Source of the DNA: JAQVUB01 sp033809415
Lineage (GTDB): Bacteria > Verrucomicrobiota > Lentisphaeria > Oligosphaerales > Oligosphaeraceae
DNA: 24,342 nt
Reading direction: 5' to 3'
NCBI GenBank assembly: GCA_033809415.1
Contig: JAPXLT010000036.1
Span: 1 to 24,342 of the forward strand
The stretch's first letter is position 1. Every line of letters begins with the position of its first letter. Position numbers and translations under genes: made by a program. The notes beneath the pieces are model-generated. The model was not told where the DNA came from and did no database searches. It was given only the letters and a program-made list of their open reading frames with translations. Shown in pieces: positions 23,930-24,342 of this stretch.

Positions 23930-24342
23930 CCTAAAAAAAGCAGTTGACTTTTTCCATTGATCGGCAATCAGATCTTTTTGTCCACGGAAAGCACGGAAAA
24001 CTCGGAAAATTTGTAGAAGCGTTACTTTGATGGATGGAATTGCATGCGGTTTAAAAAGTAGCGCAACCGTCCCGGTTGTGATTGATGTTTGCCCTCCCAC
24101 GCTCGAACGCTCCCGTATGCAAGCGGCAGGATGCAGATTGGTCGATCCGTCACCTTACGGCATAACGCTTTGCGCCGTAGGCGCTTCACCACTTTTTAAA
24201 CCAGCCCCCCGTACCCAGGGCGTTTTCATTCTTTCACCTAACTTCTTGTTGTGTAAAGATTTTGGATAGAAATTACGCTGTGGATAGTTCCTATGTCTCG
24301 CCCTTTCAGGGCTTTGCGGATGGGTGGGTATCCGAACCCAGG
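23930..24342. repeat. Repeat mosaic after the 1285-residue gene, running off the window
   Basis: It opens with CCTAAAAAAAGCAG (23930-23943). Up to about 24016 it matches the reverse complement of 7900-7981, including a cacggaaa tract. From 24014 to 24145 it matches 615-750, including the CAACCG/CGGTTG hairpin. The hairpin GCGCC-gta-GGCGC (about 24172-24184) follows, shared with the leaders. Near the edge is GCCCT-ttc-AGGGC (24300-24312). No gene is credible here. Confidence 0.75.

Noticed and set aside
23929..23990. Rho-independent terminator after the 1285-residue gene
   Set aside because: A-rich and T-rich tracts can pair weakly, but no GC stem is followed by a clean T run.

Overview
The window looks like chromosome from a Lentisphaerae (Victivallales-type, PVC superphylum) bacterium, probably a glycan-degrading gut or anaerobic lineage, and probably from a draft or metagenomic assembly. 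The grounds are two single-helix 'FTLIELLVV' prepilin-like proteins with H-x9-DG tails, secreted multidomain glycosidase-like proteins including a DUF4838-type protein, and very repeat-rich intergenic DNA. This is inference from gene content; no rRNA or other marker gene is present.

Left half (1-12172, all minus strand). A partial PIG-L deacetylase lies at the left edge. It is followed by a GH20-like hexosaminidase and a Gfo/Idh/MocA oxidoreductase, transcribed oxidoreductase then GH20 then PIG-L. Next are a secreted DUF4838-type glycosidase-like protein, a set of GntR/LacI-type regulator, H-x9-DG prepilin-like protein and small secreted protein, and an AXE1-family acetyl esterase. The enzymes suggest use of acetylated, amino-sugar-containing glycans.

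Right half (12645-23928, mostly plus strand). It holds a DnaQ-like exonuclease, a divergent MurC-type ligase, a stand-alone EboE-like TIM-barrel protein whose 3' end overlaps a convergent AraC regulator, and a DegT/StrS aminotransferase followed by a second H-x9-DG prepilin-like protein. Last is a 1285-residue secreted glycosidase-like protein with a C-terminal CBM9-like domain.

Gene-free DNA. Most gaps over 300 bp are mosaics of a small set of short modules, reused in both orientations and in fixed orders. The modules are: 9-10-nt-periodic 'cacgaaaa', 'cacggaaa' and 'cacggagg' tracts; a GCAACCG-tcc-CGGTTGT hairpin; 7-, 9- and 11-bp tandem arrays whose copy number differs between loci; a covarying hairpin with a 4-nt loop; and a multi-hairpin leader of about 330 nt directly upstream of two plus-strand genes, with a decayed third copy pointing at a minus-strand gene. 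CCTAAAAAAAGCAG marks the edge of several mosaics and bounds one 639-bp gene-free block as a perfect inverted repeat. A run of 10 N lies in one of the hairpins. Several apparent ORFs, and upstream extensions of real genes, are only these repeats read as protein. I found no tRNA, rRNA, CRISPR array or intact transposase.
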